The notes beneath the pieces were generated by a model that did not search any database, had not been told where the DNA came from, and saw nothing but the letters and a program-made list of their open reading frames with translations. From assembly GCA_045613125.1 (NCBI GenBank), contig JAZLAM010000006.1, positions 38,915-102,914 of the forward strand: a DNA stretch of 64,000 bases. Reading direction: 5' to 3'. The DNA is from JAFTYO01 sp045613125. Its GTDB lineage: Bacteria > Pseudomonadota > Alphaproteobacteria > RF32 > CAG-239. Below, in pieces: positions 26,311 through 35,519 of the stretch. How positions within the stretch are numbered: position 1 is the stretch's first letter; the number at the start of each line of letters is the position of its first letter. A program made the position numbers and the translations under genes.

Positions 26311-27066
26311 TTAATCTTCATAATCTTCCTCAAAATCAAAATCGTAATTTGGAACATCTTGTTTTTCTTTCTGAGAACATAAACTTACAAATTTTTTACG
26401 ATTTTGCATAAATGCTGATTTACTTGCTTCGTAAAAATCTACCGAACTACTTTCTAAACTATCAAGTAAAGCCATATTTTCAGCTCTTAAATTTATATAT
26501 TTCAAGCCTGTAGTTCCCCAAACTATCGAATTTTCTTTTTGACTATCAGAATTTGATAAAGACCAATAAAGTGGGCTCATGTAAGCATCTGCTGTCCAAC
26601 CGGCAAGATGTCTGGGCGTTGAAGGACCTACAACCGGTAGAACAATAAATGGGCCATCTGGGATACAATATTTTGCCATAGTTGCATCAAAATTTGTCTT
26701 CTTTTTTTCCAAACCCCAACTTGTCGCAACATCAAACATACCAAATAAACCAAGTGTAGTATTTATAACAAATCTACCAACAGAAATTCCAGTATTTTTA
26801 ATTTCACCTTGTAATAGGTTATTCACCATATAGGTTGGTTCTTCCATATTATTAAAAACCGATTTTACTCGATTACGTACAAACTTATTTGTTATATTTG
26901 CATATCCCGTTGCAACGGGTTTAATCAACTTTTTATCTAGCTGATAGTTAAATTCAAACATTGCTTTATTATACATTTCCAATTTACTATCTTCGCCAAT
27001 ACCTGAAGATGACGCACACGAACACAGTCCTAAAACAGCAATTGCAAGCAAAATTTTTTTATACAT
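26311..27066 (-). CDS. mlaA: MlaA (VacJ) phospholipid-transport lipoprotein
   Basis: 251 aa. The signal peptide ends in LGLCSCASS, with lipidation most likely at C17. Family blocks are EMYNKAMFEFNYQLDKKLIKP, RFVINTTLGLFGMFDVA, IVLPVVGPSTPRHLAG and the C-terminal LDSLESSSVDFYEASKSAF. MlaA sits in the outer membrane with a porin and removes mislocalised phospholipid. The C-terminus ends in an acidic stretch (DFDFEEDYED). It is cotranscribed with mlaC. Confidence 0.94.
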   Translation of the reverse strand: MYKKILLAIAVLGLCSCASSSGIGEDSKLEMYNKAMFEFNYQLDKKLIKPVATGYANITNKFVRNRVKSVFNNMEEPTYMVNNLLQGEIKNTGISVGRFVINTTLGLFGMFDVATSWGLEKKKTNFDATMAKYCIPDGPFIVLPVVGPSTPRHLAGWTADAYMSPLYWSLSNSDSQKENSIVWGTTGLKYINLRAENMALLDSLESSSVDFYEASKSAFMQNRKKFVSLCSQKEKQDVPNYDFDFEEDYED

Positions 27067-27109
27067 TTAGCTTATCCTTTAGTCTTAACCTCTTCTTATC
27101 TTGTCTACA

Positions 27110-27137
27110 AATATAGCAATTTTTACCCCAAAATCAA
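27110..27137 (-). promoter_or_regulatory. Putative promoter of mlaA-mlaC
   Basis: On the minus strand TTGATT, a 16-bp spacer and TATATT lie about 45 bp before the mlaA ATG. The rest of the ~180-bp gap to the divergent aminotransferase gene is AT-rich, with a TATAAT at 27192-27197 that may be the -10 for the plus strand. Confidence 0.45.
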
Positions 27138-27247
27138 CAAAAATATATTTTTTGTTACAATCAAGAAATGTTTTGTGTTTTGCATAATTAATATAATTGC
27201 CTTATTATCCATAGCCAGTAAGAAATTTTTTAAAAGGAAAATAAAAC

Positions 27248-28408
27248 ATGACTAATAAACCCGTAAACCCTATAAACTTGTTTGACTGTGCAGCTTCTCA
27301 AAAAATTATCGGTCAAGATAAATTTTTAGATGCTTTTAAGAAAATCTTAGATCATGGTGCATATTGCCAAGGTCACGAAACTCGCGAATTAGATCAAAAA
27401 TTGGCTCAATATGCTAACACAAAATATTGCGCAACTTGTGGTTCGGGAACAGATGCTTTAACACTTGCTTTAATGGCTTGGGATGTTAAACCCGGTGACG
27501 CTGTTTTTGTTTCATCATTTACATTTGTAGCGACAGCCGAAGCTCCTGTTTTATTAGGTGCAACTCCTATCTTTATTGATTCAAAAGCAGATACTTTCAA
27601 TATGGACCCTGAAGATTTAAAACGTGCGATTGCAGAAGTTAAAGCTGAAGGAAAATTAAACTTAAAAGCAGTTATTCCCGTAGATATTTTCGGTTCTCCC
27701 TGCGAATATGATGAAATTATCAAAATAGCACATGAAAACGGCATGAAAGTTTTATCTGACTCTTGTCAATCTTTTGGATCGATTTACTTTAATAAAAATG
27801 CTGGTTCTATTGCAGATATGACAGCTACCTCATTCTACCCGACAAAACCTTTAGGCGGATATGGGGATGGTGGAGCCGTATTCATTAACTCTGATACAGA
27901 AAATGAAGTTGTTGTTTCTTCTCGTGTTCATGGTATGAGTGCTGCAGATCGTTACGATAACGTGCGTTTAGGCATGACGGGGCGTATGAATACATTCCAA
28001 GCTGCTGTTTTGTTACAAAAGCTGACAGTTTTTGAACAAGAACTTAAAGATAGATATAAAGTTGCTTCACGTTATGATAATGAGCTAAGCTCATACTATG
28101 GTAAACAAAAAATTTTGGATAATTGTAAATCTGCTTATGCATTATATACAATCACCTGTGAAAATCGTGATGAATTGATGGGCTTCTTAAAAGAAGCAGG
28201 CATTCCTTGCGGTGCATACTATCCGCGTCCGGTAAACACTCAAACAGCTTACGCAAAATGGAACACTCGTTCATTGCCTGTTTGTGAAAGGTTATCAAAA
28301 ACAGTTTTAAGTATTCCGATGCATCCATATTTGGAAACAGAAGCTCAATCTTATATAATTGAAAAGATGAATGAGTTTGCAGAAAGATACGAATCAAAAG
28401 CTGCTTAA
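27248..28408 (+). CDS. DegT/DnrJ/EryC1/StrS family PLP-dependent sugar aminotransferase
   Basis: 386 aa. The family pattern is clear: GSGTDALTLALMA (cofactor phosphate site), DAVFVSSFTFVATAEAPVLLG, VLSDSCQSFGSIY, and the Schiff-base lysine in SFYPTKPLGGYGDGGAV. Such enzymes transfer an amino group to nucleotide-linked keto-sugars for lipopolysaccharide, glycan or glycoprotein building. No other sugar-nucleotide gene is nearby, so the substrate cannot be inferred; it is a single gene between its own promoter region and terminator. Confidence 0.9.
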   Translation: MTNKPVNPINLFDCAASQKIIGQDKFLDAFKKILDHGAYCQGHETRELDQKLAQYANTKYCATCGSGTDALTLALMAWDVKPGDAVFVSSFTFVATAEAPVLLGATPIFIDSKADTFNMDPEDLKRAIAEVKAEGKLNLKAVIPVDIFGSPCEYDEIIKIAHENGMKVLSDSCQSFGSIYFNKNAGSIADMTATSFYPTKPLGGYGDGGAVFINSDTENEVVVSSRVHGMSAADRYDNVRLGMTGRMNTFQAAVLLQKLTVFEQELKDRYKVASRYDNELSSYYGKQKILDNCKSAYALYTITCENRDELMGFLKEAGIPCGAYYPRPVNTQTAYAKWNTRSLPVCERLSKTVLSIPMHPYLETEAQSYIIEKMNEFAERYESKAA

Positions 28409-28427
28409 GATATTACTCATAGCTTTT

Positions 28428-28457
28428 AAAAGGTTCTCTTGAAGAGAACCTTTTTTT
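28428..28457 (+). terminator. Intrinsic terminator after the aminotransferase gene
   Basis: An 11-bp stem (AAAGGTTCTCT / AGAGAACCTTT) with a very short loop is followed by seven T. Confidence 0.88.
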
Positions 28458-28544
28458 ATTTGCAAAACAACAGATATGTGTTGAAATTTAATAATAATAG
28501 TTTATAGTTGCAAACAGATATATCCTCTTTGGGAGAAAAGAAAA

Positions 28545-29189
28545 ATGTGCTTATATACTATATTTGTAATATGTGCCGTCAGTGGCTACTTTTTGGGATC
28601 GATACCTTTTGGCTTGGTTTTAACGCGTATAGCTGGATATGGTGATATCCGTAAAATAGGCTCTGGAAACATAGGCGCCACTAATGTTTTACGCACTGGA
28701 AATAAATGGTTGGCTCTTTTAACTGTTTTGCTTGATGCTTTTAAAGCTGGTATTGCTGCTTATATAGCTATTAAAATCGTTCCCGAACAAGATTTTTTTC
28801 TTTTCGGCATAGCAACTAAAACAAATATTGTAGGTGGGCTTATTGCCGGTTCTTTCGGAGTTATCGGGCATATGTTTCCTGTTTGGCTAAACTTCAAAGG
28901 CGGAAAAGGTGTCTCTTCAGCATTCGGACTTCTTTTGATGACAAATTGGCCAATTGCTTTAATAGCTTTGGCGACTTGGCTTTTTATGGCATTTACTTTT
29001 AAATACTCATCATTATCCGCATTGACAGCAGCGGTTTCAATGCCTGTTGTTTCGTTTTTTATGCTCCCAATTATTTATACAATATTTTACACGTTCATTG
29101 TTTTACTTGTAATCGCAAAACATCATGCAAATATTATACGTTTAATCAAGGGACAAGAAAGTAAGATATCATTTAAAAAGAAGCAGTAA
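28545..29189 (+). CDS. plsY: Glycerol-3-phosphate acyltransferase PlsY
   Basis: 214 aa membrane protein with about five TM helices. The three PlsY motifs are present: GSIPFGLVL followed by the IRKIGSGNIGATNVLRTG loop, the LDAFKAG segment, and IGHMFPVWLNFKGGKGVSS. It acylates glycerol-3-phosphate at sn-1 using acyl-phosphate, the first step of phospholipid synthesis. GGGAGAAAAG precedes the ATG. It heads plsY-dprA-topA, with dprA 4 bp after its stop. Confidence 0.96.
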   Translation: MCLYTIFVICAVSGYFLGSIPFGLVLTRIAGYGDIRKIGSGNIGATNVLRTGNKWLALLTVLLDAFKAGIAAYIAIKIVPEQDFFLFGIATKTNIVGGLIAGSFGVIGHMFPVWLNFKGGKGVSSAFGLLLMTNWPIALIALATWLFMAFTFKYSSLSALTAAVSMPVVSFFMLPIIYTIFYTFIVLLVIAKHHANIIRLIKGQESKISFKKKQ

Positions 29190-29193
29190 TACC

Positions 29194-30309
29194 GTGGAAC
29201 ATAAAGAGCTTATAAATTGGATAAGGCTTATCAATTCAAACAGCATCGGACCGATTAGTTTTTATAAACTGTCAGAAAAATATGGCTCAGTTCAAGATGC
29301 TCTTGAATATCTTGATAAAGATAAAATATTTAGCATAAAAGAAGCTGAAGAGGAAGTAGAAAAAGCTAATCAAAAAGGAATACGCATCATTGGTTTGAAC
29401 GATAATGAATATCCTGAAAGTTTAAAAAATCTGAATGATGCTCCGCCATTGTTATATGTAAAAGGCAATATTGATTTATTAAATTATCCTATATGTATTT
29501 CGATAGTCGGAGCCAGAAATGCTTCAATTGCAAGTAGGAAAATCGCCTCAAAAATTTCTTTTGATTTAACAAATAATGATATTTTAGTTATATCCGGTAT
29601 GGCAAGAGGTATAGACAGTGCCGCTCATAAAGGTGCTTTATATGCAAAAAATCAATCAGGTCCTACTATTGCAGTTTTGGGAAGCGGAGTAGATATTGTG
29701 TATCCGGCAGAAAATCAAGAATTATACGAACAAATATGCAATTTTGGCGCCATTGTTTCAGAATATCCTTTAGGAACTTTACCACAGACATCAAATTTTC
29801 CTCGCAGAAATAGGCTTGTATCCGCTTTCAGCTCTGCGATTTTGGTTGTAGAAGCTTCATTAAACTCAGGTTCTTTAATAACTGCCAAATTAGGTTTGGA
29901 ACAGGGAAAGGATATTTTTGCAGTTCCTTCCTCGCCAATAGACGGAAAATCGGCCGGTACAAATAAACTAATCAAAGAAGGAGCTATTCTCACTGAGGGT
30001 GTTGATGATATATTAGATGTTTTACAATATACCCAAAGTTTAAAAATTAAAAGTTTTGAAAACAAAAAAACAACATTATTTGCAAAGCCCCTTGACAAAG
30101 TAAAAAAAAGCGACAATATACCCGTAAAAACAAAAAATACAAATATTGAATCTTTAACCGGTTTAATTGGTGAAAATGGTATAGAGATAGATGAGCTGAT
30201 ACGGCTTAGTGGTAACAATGCTAACGAAATCATGGCCAAAATTACCGAGTTAGAACTTGATGGAACATTAGAAAGAATAAATACAAATACATTGATTTTA
30301 AAACATTAA
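29194..30309 (+). CDS. dprA: DNA processing protein DprA
   Basis: 371 aa starting at a GTG 4 bp after plsY. An N-terminal helical region (SAM/HhH-like) precedes the Rossmann-like DprA domain: SIVGARNASIASRKIA, VISGMARGIDSAAHKGAL, TIAVLGSGVDIVYP and NFPRRNRLVSAFSSAILVVEA. The C-terminus is a DML1-like winged helix (GIEIDELIRLSGNNANEIMAKI). DprA loads RecA on incoming single-stranded DNA in natural transformation; it is also kept in non-competent bacteria. No com genes lie in the window. Confidence 0.95.
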   Translation: MEHKELINWIRLINSNSIGPISFYKLSEKYGSVQDALEYLDKDKIFSIKEAEEEVEKANQKGIRIIGLNDNEYPESLKNLNDAPPLLYVKGNIDLLNYPICISIVGARNASIASRKIASKISFDLTNNDILVISGMARGIDSAAHKGALYAKNQSGPTIAVLGSGVDIVYPAENQELYEQICNFGAIVSEYPLGTLPQTSNFPRRNRLVSAFSSAILVVEASLNSGSLITAKLGLEQGKDIFAVPSSPIDGKSAGTNKLIKEGAILTEGVDDILDVLQYTQSLKIKSFENKKTTLFAKPLDKVKKSDNIPVKTKNTNIESLTGLIGENGIEIDELIRLSGNNANEIMAKITELELDGTLERINTNTLILKH

Positions 30310-30322
30310 ACAGGAAAGACAG

Positions 30323-32779
30323 ATGAAATTAGTTATTGTAGAGTCTCCGGCAAAAGCCAAAACTATCAATAAATATTTAGGAAGCGATTATAAAGTTCTT
30401 GCAAGCTTCGGACATATACGTGATTTACCAAGTAAAGACGGTTCTGTCAATCCGGATAATGACTTTAGTATGTCATGGGAGTTAAGTTCAGGCGGTAAAA
30501 AACGCCTAAATGATATTATAACAGCAGTTAAAGATTGCGATACAATTGTTCTTGCATCCGACCCTGATAGAGAAGGAGAAGCTATTGCTTGGCACATTTT
30601 AGAAGAACTTACAGCACGTAAAAAAATTAAAGATAAGAAAATAGAACGAGTTGTTTTTCATGAAATTACCAAAAATGCCGTTACTGAAGCCATTAAAAGC
30701 CCACGTAATATTGATGATAATTTAGTTTCTGCTTATATGGCAAGACGTGCTCTTGACTATTTAGTAGGTTTCACACTTTCTCCGGTTTTATGGCGTAAAC
30801 TCCCGGGCTCAAAATCTGCCGGACGCGTTCAGTCGGTTGCTTTAAGACTTATTTGCGAACGAGAATCAGAAATTGAAAAATTCAAAGCAGAAGAATATTG
30901 GACTATTGATGTGGATTTACTTAATAATCATAAATCTCTTATTCCGTCGCATCTTATACAATTAGATGGTAAAAAGCTTGAAAAATTTGATCTTAACACT
31001 GAAGAAAAAGCAATAAAAGCTAAAGCAAAAATCGAAGCTCAAGATTTTTATATTTCAAATATAGAGCGCAAAAAAACAAACAGATATCCGGCTCCTCCGT
31101 TTACCACATCTACTTTACAACAAGAAGCTGCGAGGAAACTGCGATTTTCAGCTAAAAAGACTATGCAAATTGCTCAAAAATTATATGAAGAAGGTTTGAT
31201 TACGTATATGAGAACCGACGCCGTAAACTTATCTAAGGAAGCAATAAGCGCCTGCCGAGATGCCATTTTAAAATATTTTGGTGAAGTTTATTTGCCGAAA
31301 GTTGCCAAAGAATATAAAACTAAATCTAAAAACGCTCAAGAGGCCCATGAAGCTATCAGACCATCTGATGTAATGAACACACCTAAAAAGATGGAAATCA
31401 AACTTGATGCCGACGCTTATAAACTTTATGAACTTATTTGGAAAAGAACTGTTGCTTGCCAAATGAATCCGGCGATTATGGATAGAGTTACTATCGACAG
31501 CACATCAAAAGATAAACAAATTGTTTTAAGAGCTAACGGACAAGTAGTCGAATTTGACGGTTTCTTAAAACTATATCAAGAAAGCAAAGATGATAACGAT
31601 GAAGATGATGATAATCGTATTTTGCCTAATGTTGCAGTTGATGAAAAAGTTGAAAAAGGAGATATTAAACCGGAACAACACTTTACAACCCCTCCTCCAC
31701 GCTTTACTGAAGCAAGTCTGGTTAAGAAACTTGAAGAATTAGGTATTGGACGACCTTCAACTTATGCTACCATTATTGCTGTATTACAAGAACGTAAATA
31801 TGTAAAAGTGGAAAAACTTCGTTTTATTCCGGAAGACAGAGGTCGAATCGTAACCGTATTTTTAGAAAGTTATTTCAAAAAATATGTAGAATATGACTTT
31901 ACGGCTCAATTAGAAGAATTTTTAGACGATGTATCTGCAGGTCAAATGGAATGGAAAAAACTTTTAACCGGTTTTTGGGTCAAATTTATTAAAAATATTG
32001 ATGCTGTTCAACCGTTGCAAGTTAAAGAAGTAATAGAAAAAGTTGATGAAGTTTTGTCTTATCATTTATTTCCCCAAAAAGGAGATGGCAGTGATCCAAG
32101 ACTGTGTCCGGAATGTGGTAAAGGCAGAATAAGTGTAAAACTCGGAAAATATGGCGCCTTTTTAGGTTGCTCAAATTATCCTGAATGTAAATACACCAAA
32201 CCTTTAACTGATGTAAAAGAGGAAGAATTACAAGATAATGACAAACCTAAAATCGAAAAACCTGAAGACAAACTTTTAGGCACATATAAAACATTAAACA
32301 TTTATCTAAAAAAAGGTCCTTATGGTTTTTACATTCAATGGGGTGAGGATGCGACAGCAATAACAGAAAAACCTAAACGCGTAGCTATCCCTAAAAATAT
32401 GAGCCATGAGAATATAACATTTGAACAAGCTGTAAGACTTGTAAGTTTACCTTTTGATTTGGGCGAAGGTGTTGAAGTTAATGTTGGGAAATTTGGTCCT
32501 TATATAAAACAAGGCTTAAAATCTCGTTCACTTACCGGCAATGATAATATTTTCAATATCACTTTGGAGAGAGCGTTACAAATTTTGGAAGGTGTGCAAG
32601 AAAAAGCTCAGACAACTATTTTAGGTAAAGATACCAATGGTAATGACGTTTTATTAAGCAGTGGTCGTTATGGACCATATATAAAATGTGGAAAAACAAA
32701 CTATGCCATTCCTAGAGAATTAAAAGATAAGGATATAACTTTAGATGATGCTCTAAAAATTATACAAACAAAAAAATAG
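30323..32779 (+). CDS. topA: DNA topoisomerase I
   Basis: 818 aa type IA topoisomerase. Toprim begins KLVIVESPAKAKTINKYLG with the acidic site in LASDPDREGEAIAWHI. The catalytic tyrosine is in GLITYMRTDAVNLS. The C-terminus has one four-cysteine zinc finger (CPECGKGR ... CSNYPEC) and then Toprim-associated repeats (GPYGFYIQWGE, GKFGPYIKQG, GRYGPYIKCG), the usual alphaproteobacterial plan with fewer zinc fingers than E. coli. It relaxes negative supercoils. It follows dprA by 13 bp. Confidence 0.97.
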   Translation: MKLVIVESPAKAKTINKYLGSDYKVLASFGHIRDLPSKDGSVNPDNDFSMSWELSSGGKKRLNDIITAVKDCDTIVLASDPDREGEAIAWHILEELTARKKIKDKKIERVVFHEITKNAVTEAIKSPRNIDDNLVSAYMARRALDYLVGFTLSPVLWRKLPGSKSAGRVQSVALRLICERESEIEKFKAEEYWTIDVDLLNNHKSLIPSHLIQLDGKKLEKFDLNTEEKAIKAKAKIEAQDFYISNIERKKTNRYPAPPFTTSTLQQEAARKLRFSAKKTMQIAQKLYEEGLITYMRTDAVNLSKEAISACRDAILKYFGEVYLPKVAKEYKTKSKNAQEAHEAIRPSDVMNTPKKMEIKLDADAYKLYELIWKRTVACQMNPAIMDRVTIDSTSKDKQIVLRANGQVVEFDGFLKLYQESKDDNDEDDDNRILPNVAVDEKVEKGDIKPEQHFTTPPPRFTEASLVKKLEELGIGRPSTYATIIAVLQERKYVKVEKLRFIPEDRGRIVTVFLESYFKKYVEYDFTAQLEEFLDDVSAGQMEWKKLLTGFWVKFIKNIDAVQPLQVKEVIEKVDEVLSYHLFPQKGDGSDPRLCPECGKGRISVKLGKYGAFLGCSNYPECKYTKPLTDVKEEELQDNDKPKIEKPEDKLLGTYKTLNIYLKKGPYGFYIQWGEDATAITEKPKRVAIPKNMSHENITFEQAVRLVSLPFDLGEGVEVNVGKFGPYIKQGLKSRSLTGNDNIFNITLERALQILEGVQEKAQTTILGKDTNGNDVLLSSGRYGPYIKCGKTNYAIPRELKDKDITLDDALKIIQTKK

Positions 32780-32790
32780 TTATCGCTATA

Positions 32791-32824
32791 AATAACACCA
32801 CCGTTTTCTCGGTGGTGTTATTTT
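32791..32824. terminator. Bidirectional intrinsic terminator between topA and infA
   Basis: A 13-bp stem (AATAACACCACCG / CGGTGGTGTTATT) with a short T-rich loop lies between the convergent topA and infA and is followed by TTTTATAATT on the plus strand. Confidence 0.8.
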
Positions 32825-32849
32825 ATAATTACCGATTAATAAATTATAT

Positions 32850-33071
32850 TTAATCTTTATGACGAAATGTGATACGCCCTTTCGTCAAATCATAAGGGGT
32901 CATTTCAATATCAACTTTGTCACCAACCATAACTCTAATTCTGAATTTGCGCATTTTACCTGCAGTATGGGCTAAAATTTCTACACCATTTTCAAGTTTT
33001 ACACGAAACATAGCGTTAGGCAGTTTTTCAACAACCTCCCCTGTAAGTTCAAGTAGTTCTTCTTTACTCAT
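32850..33071 (-). CDS. infA: Translation initiation factor IF-1
   Basis: 73 aa, the standard IF-1 size and a single S1/OB fold. Nearly every conserved block is present: GEVVEKLPNAMFRVKLENG, LAHTAGKMRKFRIRV, and DKVDIEMTPYDLTKGRITFR. It binds the 30S A-site during initiation. AAGGA precedes the ATG; the gene stands between topA (convergent) and the sensor kinase. Confidence 0.97.
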   Translation of the reverse strand: MSKEELLELTGEVVEKLPNAMFRVKLENGVEILAHTAGKMRKFRIRVMVGDKVDIEMTPYDLTKGRITFRHKD

Positions 33072-33129
33072 AAAAAATCCTTTTAAAAACTTTCTTTAAA
33101 ACATTTTATATTTGTATAAACTTAATTTT

Positions 33130-34803
33130 TTAATTTTGCAATTTATTTCTTTTCATTTTAGGAAATTTTATTATAAATGCAGTTCCCTTACCTACCTCAC
33201 TTGATACATGTATTGTCCCTTTAACTTTATCAACTAAAGATTTTACTATTGCTAAGCCTAATCCAATATTATGATGTTTACTACTTTTACCATCTGAATA
33301 AAAAGGTTCAAATATGTGTTGTATTTTTTCATTATCTATTCCAACACCTGTATCTTTAACCCCAACTACTATATTATTCTTATCTTTAGATAATTCAACT
33401 TCTAATAGTCCTCCTGAAGGCATAGCTTTCAAAGAATTTTGAGCTAAATTTAATATAATCATTTTAAAGTCAGCTTCATTGCCAAGCATATAAAGTGCAT
33501 TGCTCTTAAATATCTTTTTAATTTCCACGCCATTACTTTTTGCTTCATAATCCAATAAGGATAAAACCTCATCAATACTGTTATTAATATCAATTATTTC
33601 TTGTTCTTCTCCACTGTATTTGGCTAATTTTAACAACCTTTCCGGTATTTGCACACTCATTACAATTTGATTATATATCATATTTAAATATTTTTTTTGA
33701 ACATCATCATCGGATATATCTTTATAATACGAATCGAGTATATTTTCCAATATCATTCTTATAGATCCTAAATTATTTTTCATTTCGTGCGCGACAGATG
33801 TTGCTAAAAAACCAAGAGATGCCACTTTTTGTTCATGCGAAAATTTAATATCATTACTTAAGTCACGAATAGATTCAATAATGTAAAAATCCTTTTCTTT
33901 GTTATTTTTATCCAACAATAAAGGAGCCACATTGATAGACAAAGGCTTACCATTCAAATTCTGTATAATATTTAAACGTTTAAATTCTGATTGGTTTATT
34001 TCTCGTAAAGGACAAGTTAGAATTCCTTCAGGACAAGGCATATCATAATTATATGCATAGTAACACTTATTTTGACTTTCAATCGATATATCTCCCATTT
34101 GTTTTATATATGCCTTATTAGCTAGTATTATATTATAATTTTTATCAATAACCCTTATACCATCTGGAATACCATCAATTAGAGATTGCAAAAAAAGCTC
34201 TTTGTTTTTTATTTCCATAATATTAAATTCAATACTATCTACCATAGTATTAAAAGTTTTAGCCAGAGTATCAAATTCATCAAAGAATATTTGCTTGTCA
34301 TCAGCAGTTATGCGTTTGGAAAAATCACCTTTAGCAACCAATGAACTCAAATAATTCAATTTATGTATCGGATTTATAACCCATCTTTGAAGTAAAAAAC
34401 CTAAAATGATAATTGAAATAAGAGATAACAAAAAACCTATACCTATGATTTTTGAACCATAAACAAAAGCATTTGTTTGCTCATTGTATTTATGTAACAA
34501 ATCTTCATTAAACTTCTTTGCCTTATCCAACTCTTCTTGTTTTTCATTTAAATCTTGCATCATTAATATATCTGACGAAAGGCTAGCATTTGTTGCTCCT
34601 AATTTTTTCTTAAGCTTCATATTTTCAGATAAGAGCTCCATAACATATTGGTTTTGCAAAAAAACGCTATCATAATCTTGACTATATTTTTGCCCAAAAA
34701 CGCCCAAAAATACGGCAAAAAAGAGCGTCCCAATAAAAATCATTAGAAGAAAAATAGTATAAAATATTTTTTTATTTAAACTAAAATACATACTCAGCTC
34801 CAT
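33130..34803 (-). CDS. Membrane sensor histidine kinase (HAMP-PAS-HisKA-HATPase), orphan
   Basis: About 557 aa from the ATG at 34803. Two TM helices (about 13-36 and 117-140) enclose a small, coiled-coil-rich external region. HAMP follows (about 140-195), then a PAS domain (about 203-315) with an unusual cysteine cluster: NKCYYAYNYDMPCPEGILTC gives C247, C257 and C264. The phospho-acceptor is H339 in TSVAHEMKNNLG, and the ATPase has NLAQNSLKAMPSGG, DTGVGIDNEK and GLGLAIVKSLV. No response regulator is encoded nearby, so its partner is elsewhere. It lies 5 bp after gloB, last in a long coupled run. Confidence 0.9.
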   Translation of the reverse strand: MELSMYFSLNKKIFYTIFLLMIFIGTLFFAVFLGVFGQKYSQDYDSVFLQNQYVMELLSENMKLKKKLGATNASLSSDILMMQDLNEKQEELDKAKKFNEDLLHKYNEQTNAFVYGSKIIGIGFLLSLISIIILGFLLQRWVINPIHKLNYLSSLVAKGDFSKRITADDKQIFFDEFDTLAKTFNTMVDSIEFNIMEIKNKELFLQSLIDGIPDGIRVIDKNYNIILANKAYIKQMGDISIESQNKCYYAYNYDMPCPEGILTCPLREINQSEFKRLNIIQNLNGKPLSINVAPLLLDKNNKEKDFYIIESIRDLSNDIKFSHEQKVASLGFLATSVAHEMKNNLGSIRMILENILDSYYKDISDDDVQKKYLNMIYNQIVMSVQIPERLLKLAKYSGEEQEIIDINNSIDEVLSLLDYEAKSNGVEIKKIFKSNALYMLGNEADFKMIILNLAQNSLKAMPSGGLLEVELSKDKNNIVVGVKDTGVGIDNEKIQHIFEPFYSDGKSSKHHNIGLGLAIVKSLVDKVKGTIHVSSEVGKGTAFIIKFPKMKRNKLQN

Positions 34804-34808
34804 CAAGA

Positions 34809-35519
34809 TTAAAATAAACGCGCAAAGTCCTTCAAATTATTTATTTGAAGATAAGGGTTACACTTTTTCTCTAATCCTAAATTAACAGGTGCTACTGGTA
34901 ATCCTTTTTGTAATCTGGGGATTGCTATTTGAACATATTCTTCTATATCATGGTGCTTATGCCTTAAAGCTTGTAACAAACAATGCTCCGTATATTCATG
35001 CCCTGGATAAAAAACGACATCATCCGGTAAAGATTTTATTTTTTGAAGAGAATTAAACATTTGCTCCGGAGTACCTTCAAATAAACCTCCTATACACAAA
35101 TTAAACAAGACATCTCCTGTAAACAACACTTTATCATCTTCAGCATAAAATAAGATATGCCCGTTAGTATGCCCCGCGGTCTCAATTATTCTTATATTTG
35201 TATCTCCCAATAAAAAAATGTCAGATTCTTTAACTGTTATATCTAATCCGCTAATTAAATCTTTTTCTCTTTCTGGTCCTATAATTTTTAAGCCATACTT
35301 TACTTTTAATTCTGTATTTGCACCGACATGATCAAAATGATGGTGTGTTGTTAAAATATACTGAGGTTTTACGTTATTTTCTTCACAAAAATCAATTATC
35401 GGTTTTGTTTCTGAAGCATCAACAACAGCAGAAATGGAACTATCCTTATCAGTAATAAAATAAGCATAATTATTCATAGTACCTTTACGGCATAATATAG
35501 GATTAATCTCCAAGGTCAT
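34809..35519 (-). CDS. gloB: Glyoxalase II (hydroxyacylglutathione hydrolase), MBL fold
   Basis: 236 aa metallo-beta-lactamase fold protein. The metal ligands are in LTTHHHFDHVGA (HxHxDH), AGHTNGHI, FTGDVLF and FYPGHEYT, and a C-terminal helical tail with KKCNPYLQI corresponds to the glutathione-binding part of GloB. It hydrolyses S-lactoylglutathione in methylglyoxal detoxification. Its first 17 bases overlap the Bax-like gene. The tail is somewhat short for GloB, so a broader thioester hydrolase role is possible. Confidence 0.82.
   Translation of the reverse strand: MTLEINPILCRKGTMNNYAYFITDKDSSISAVVDASETKPIIDFCEENNVKPQYILTTHHHFDHVGANTELKVKYGLKIIGPEREKDLISGLDITVKESDIFLLGDTNIRIIETAGHTNGHILFYAEDDKVLFTGDVLFNLCIGGLFEGTPEQMFNSLQKIKSLPDDVVFYPGHEYTEHCLLQALRHKHHDIEEYVQIAIPRLQKGLPVAPVNLGLEKKCNPYLQINNLKDFARLF

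Noticed and set aside
29715..30239. A 174-aa open frame antisense to dprA
   Set aside because: It is fully opposite a confident gene and has no supporting ribosome site or family features.
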